The notes beneath the pieces are model-generated. The model ran no database searches. It saw nothing but the letters and a program-made list of their open reading frames with translations, and was not told the origin of the DNA. A stretch of 64,000 nt of DNA, from contig NZ_JACJKN010000001.1 in the NCBI RefSeq assembly GCF_016900775.1, forward strand, positions 248,001 through 312,000, read 5' to 3'. Shown here in pieces: positions 61,580-64,000 of this stretch; the stretch's first letter is position 1, and every line of letters begins with the position of its first letter. Source of the DNA: Olsenella uli. GTDB taxonomy: Bacteria; Actinomycetota; Coriobacteriia; Coriobacteriales; Atopobiaceae. A program made the translations under genes and the position numbers.

Positions 61580-64000
61580 ATGATGGCAAGAGGGACCACG
61601 TTTCTGGAGGCCCACGGCGTGCCGGAGCTGCTGGCGCCCGCCGGCGGCCCGGAGCCCTTCAACGCCGCGCTCGCCGCGAGGGCGGACGCGATCTACTGCG
61701 GGCTGGGCAACGACTTCAACGCCCGCCGCGGCGCCCACAACTTCGACGACGAGTCGTTCGCCGCGGCGTGCCGTCGGGCCCACCTCGCCGGGACGCGCGT
61801 CTACGTGACCGTGAACGTGGCCGTCTCCACCGAGGAGATGCCGCGCGTGCTGGGGCTCGTGCGCCGCGCGTGGGAGCTCGGCGCGGACGCCTTCATCATC
61901 CAGGACTGGGGCCTCATGGCGGAGGTCCGCCGCCGGTGGCCGGAGGTGGAGGTGCACGTCTCCACGCAGGCCAACGTGCACGACGCCCGCGGCGTGGCGT
62001 GGTGCCGTGACGTCTGGGGCGCGGAGCGCGTGACGCTCTCGCGCGAGCTCTCGCTGCCGGAGATTTCCCGCATCGCGAAGGAGGGCGTGGAGCTGGAGTG
62101 CTTCGGCCACGGGGCGCTCTGCTTCTGCTACTCGGGCGTGTGCCTCATGAGCTCGCTCAACGGTGGGCGCTCCGCCAACCGGGGGCTCTGCGCCCAGCCC
62201 TGCCGCCTGCCGTATGACCTGCTCGACGAGGACGGCAACGTGATGGAGATCCCGGGCGTGGCCACGCAGGGCCTTCCCGAGAAGAGCCGCGGGGTGGGCG
62301 GCACGCGCCTGCTCTGCCCCAAGGACTACTGCACCGTGGACCACCTCGCCGAGATGCGCGACGCCGGCGTGGGGTCGGTCAAGGTCGAGGGGCGCATGAA
62401 GGCGCCCGACTACGTGCTCTCCGTCGTGGGCGCCTACCGCGACGCGCTTGACGCGCTGGCCGCGGGGGAGGACCCCGAGGCGCGCGCGGCCGCGCGGCAC
62501 CGCCGGCTCAAGCGCGCCTTCAACCGCGACTTCACGGACGGCTACCTCCGGGGCAGCTCCGACAACGACATGATGAGCTACGAGCGCTCCAACAACCGCG
62601 GCGAGGTCGTGGGCGAGGTCGTGGGCTCGCGCCAGCTCGAGGACGCGGTGGTGCGCCGCGGGGGCGGCAACGGCGGGCGCGAGCGGATGCGCCGCCTCAC
62701 GCGCGCGGACGTGGAGGTGCGCCTCACGGCCCCGGTGGGCGAGGGGGACCTCCTGGAGCTCCGCCCGGTGGACGACCCCGCGCAGTTCCTCACCGCCCCC
62801 GCTCCCGCGGACGCCGCGGCGGGGGAGACCGTCACCTGCCGCGCGGCGCGCCCCATGCCCGCGGGCTCCGTCGTGCGCCTCATCCGCTCGCAGCGCGCGC
62901 TCGACGAGGCGGCCCGCGTAGCGGACAAGGACGTGGTGCGCCGCCGCCCGGTGCGCGTCCGCGTGACGGCGTGCCTCGGCGAGCCCTTCTCGGTGGAGCT
63001 CTCGTGCGCGGACGGCGCCGCCTCGGCGCGCGCGGAGGGCTTCGTCGTGGAGGCGGCCCGGACGCGCGAGGTCACCGGCGAGGAGCTGGTGGAGCATGTC
63101 GGCCGCATGGGCCAGAGCCCGTTTGAGCCCGTGGAGTGGGACGTGACGCTCGATTCCGGCTGCGGCATGTCCTTCTCGGCCGTCCACAAGGTCCGCGCCG
63201 AGGCGTGCCGTCGCCTGGAGGAGGCCCTCCTCGCCCCGTACGCGGGCAGGGGGGCGTGCGAGGGGGACAGTCACTCCTGCACGCGCCGGAACGGGCGCGC
63301 GGAAGTGGCTGCCCCCCTCGCACGCCCGTGCGTCTGCGCGCTCGTGACCACGCCGGCATGCGCTGCGGCGGCGCTCGCCGCCGGCGCCACGCGCGTCTAC
63401 GCGGGCGCGGACGACCTCGCCGAGGGCGCGTGGCCCGAGGGCGTCATCCCCTGGCTCGATGAGGTCTGCCGCGAGGGCGACCACGCGCGCCTCGACGGCT
63501 GGGTGCGCGCCGGCGAGCCCGTCGCCGTGGGCAACGTCTCCGAGCTCGCGCTCGCCGCGGAGCGCGGCGCGCTTGCCGAGGTCCGCTCCTGCATCCCGGT
63601 GCACAACGAGTCCTGCCTCGCGGCCCTGGAGGACGCGGGCGCGGCGGGCGTCTGGCTCTCCCCGGAGCTCACGCTCGACGAGGTCTGCGCGCTCGCCCGG
63701 GCGGCGCGGGTCCCCGCGGGGCTCTCCGTCCTCGGCCGCGAGCGCGTGATGACGAGCGAGCACTGCGTGCTGCAAGCGCTCGGCCGGTGCGCCCACGACT
63801 GCCGCCGCTGCGCGCTGCGCCGCCGCCGGCTCTCCCTGCGCGACATCGACGGCCGCGAGCTCCCCGTCCGCACGGACGTGAACGGCCGCTCGCGCATCTG
63901 GTTCGGCCAGTCGCTCGACGCCACGCCGCAGGCGGACGTCCTTCTCGCCGCCGGCGTGTCGCGTCTTCTGGTGGACGCCCAGCTCATGGACGAGGAGGAG
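61580..64000 (+). CDS. U32-family peptidase (collagenase-like / RlhA-type), partial
   Basis: 807 codons from ATG 61580 to the window edge, incomplete at the 3' end. Opening PELLAPAGGPEPFNAALAARADAIYCG is the standard U32 start, and GHGALCFCYSGVCLMSSLNGGRSANRGLCAQPCRLPYD contains the four cysteines of the U32 signature, which in RlhA may hold an iron-sulfur cluster for 23S rRNA hydroxylation. A DUF3656-like part follows (VEVRLTAPVGEGDLLELRP). Residues about 557-583 are encoded by an in-frame palindrome (63252-63327), so a linker insertion. A second U32-like half with CAHDCRRC follows. Role: rRNA modification is more likely than proteolysis. Confidence 0.88.
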   Translation, partial: MMARGTTFLEAHGVPELLAPAGGPEPFNAALAARADAIYCGLGNDFNARRGAHNFDDESFAAACRRAHLAGTRVYVTVNVAVSTEEMPRVLGLVRRAWELGADAFIIQDWGLMAEVRRRWPEVEVHVSTQANVHDARGVAWCRDVWGAERVTLSRELSLPEISRIAKEGVELECFGHGALCFCYSGVCLMSSLNGGRSANRGLCAQPCRLPYDLLDEDGNVMEIPGVATQGLPEKSRGVGGTRLLCPKDYCTVDHLAEMRDAGVGSVKVEGRMKAPDYVLSVVGAYRDALDALAAGEDPEARAAARHRRLKRAFNRDFTDGYLRGSSDNDMMSYERSNNRGEVVGEVVGSRQLEDAVVRRGGGNGGRERMRRLTRADVEVRLTAPVGEGDLLELRPVDDPAQFLTAPAPADAAAGETVTCRAARPMPAGSVVRLIRSQRALDEAARVADKDVVRRRPVRVRVTACLGEPFSVELSCADGAASARAEGFVVEAARTREVTGEELVEHVGRMGQSPFEPVEWDVTLDSGCGMSFSAVHKVRAEACRRLEEALLAPYAGRGACEGDSHSCTRRNGRAEVAAPLARPCVCALVTTPACAAAALAAGATRVYAGADDLAEGAWPEGVIPWLDEVCREGDHARLDGWVRAGEPVAVGNVSELALAAERGALAEVRSCIPVHNESCLAALEDAGAAGVWLSPELTLDEVCALARAARVPAGLSVLGRERVMTSEHCVLQALGRCAHDCRRCALRRRRLSLRDIDGRELPVRTDVNGRSRIWFGQSLDATPQADVLLAAGVSRLLVDAQLMDEEE
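63252..63327. repeat. Palindrome inside the U32 coding sequence
   Basis: Perfect 15-bp outer arms GGGCGTGCGAGGGGG / CCCCCTCGCACGCCC (63252-63266, 63313-63327), continued inward with a few mismatches. Adds 25-26 codons in frame. Shares GGGGACAGTC with the palindrome at 1460-1494. Confidence 0.88.

Noticed and set aside
61535-63796. Long antisense frame opposite the U32 gene
   Set aside because: Composition artefact of GC-rich coding DNA; no ribosome site or family signature, and the plus strand carries the conserved U32 cysteine motif.

Overview
The window is high-GC (roughly 70 %), densely coded bacterial chromosome. The gene content points to a Coriobacteriia-type actinomycete of the Atopobiaceae/Olsenella kind: a fermentative set (D-lactate dehydrogenase, pyruvate kinase, several glycolytic paralogues), a CarD-family regulator, a Tad/Flp pilus locus, an ECF transporter remnant, and many Tat lipoproteins. 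That placement is inference from composition and gene families; no rRNA is present to confirm it.

Layout. 1-5.9 kb (minus strand): a sugar-phosphate operon with a LacI-type repressor (with a candidate palindromic operator), class II aldolase, phosphofructokinase, triosephosphate isomerase and a LarA-family (nickel-pincer racemase-like) protein cut by the window edge. 6.0-11.1 kb: an SsuCBA/TauCBA-type ABC importer followed by a NagB-like protein and NagA, probably one amino-sugar-related operon behind a possible structured leader. 11.3-16.6 kb: a GH13 amylase, an SDR dehydrogenase, pyruvate kinase and D-lactate dehydrogenase, separated by elaborate palindromic repeats. 16.9-25.0 kb: an MFS exporter, a Ca2+-type P-ATPase, a DUF559-like endonuclease-fold protein, a GntP permease and RsgA.

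25.6-36.0 kb: a near-complete Tad (tight adherence) pilus operon: CpaB-like, TadZ, TadA, TadB, TadC, Flp pilin, a second pilin-like protein, two TadE/F pseudopilins, a large TadG-like protein, then DUF192, an FHA/zinc-ribbon protein, a JAB/RadC-like metallopeptidase and a small overlapping ORF. No prepilin peptidase is present. 36.0-43.6 kb: tRNA-Phe, acylphosphatase, a tannase-like Tat lipoprotein overlapping BrnQ, a lipoprotein cyclophilin, CarD, an ACT-domain protein and citrate synthase. 44-52.4 kb: Kup potassium transporter, S10-type peptidase, RlmKL and phosphoglucomutase. 52.5-64 kb: an ECF module whose ATPase has lost its first domain exactly at the edge of a palindrome, EcfT, a PHP hydrolase, an RpiR regulator, a C39-like protein with a Cys-to-Ser change, a class A PBP, TyrRS and a U32 peptidase (partial) with an in-frame palindrome.

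The most unusual aspect is the repeat landscape. Nearly every intergenic gap above 200 bp carries a long inverted repeat, at least four sequence families recur at distant loci, some overlap stop codons or coding sequence, and a 12-mer GTYCTTCTCGCC occurs about 18 times in 64 kb. The other observations of note are the JAB/small-ORF pair at the end of the Tad operon and several enzymes with substituted catalytic residues.
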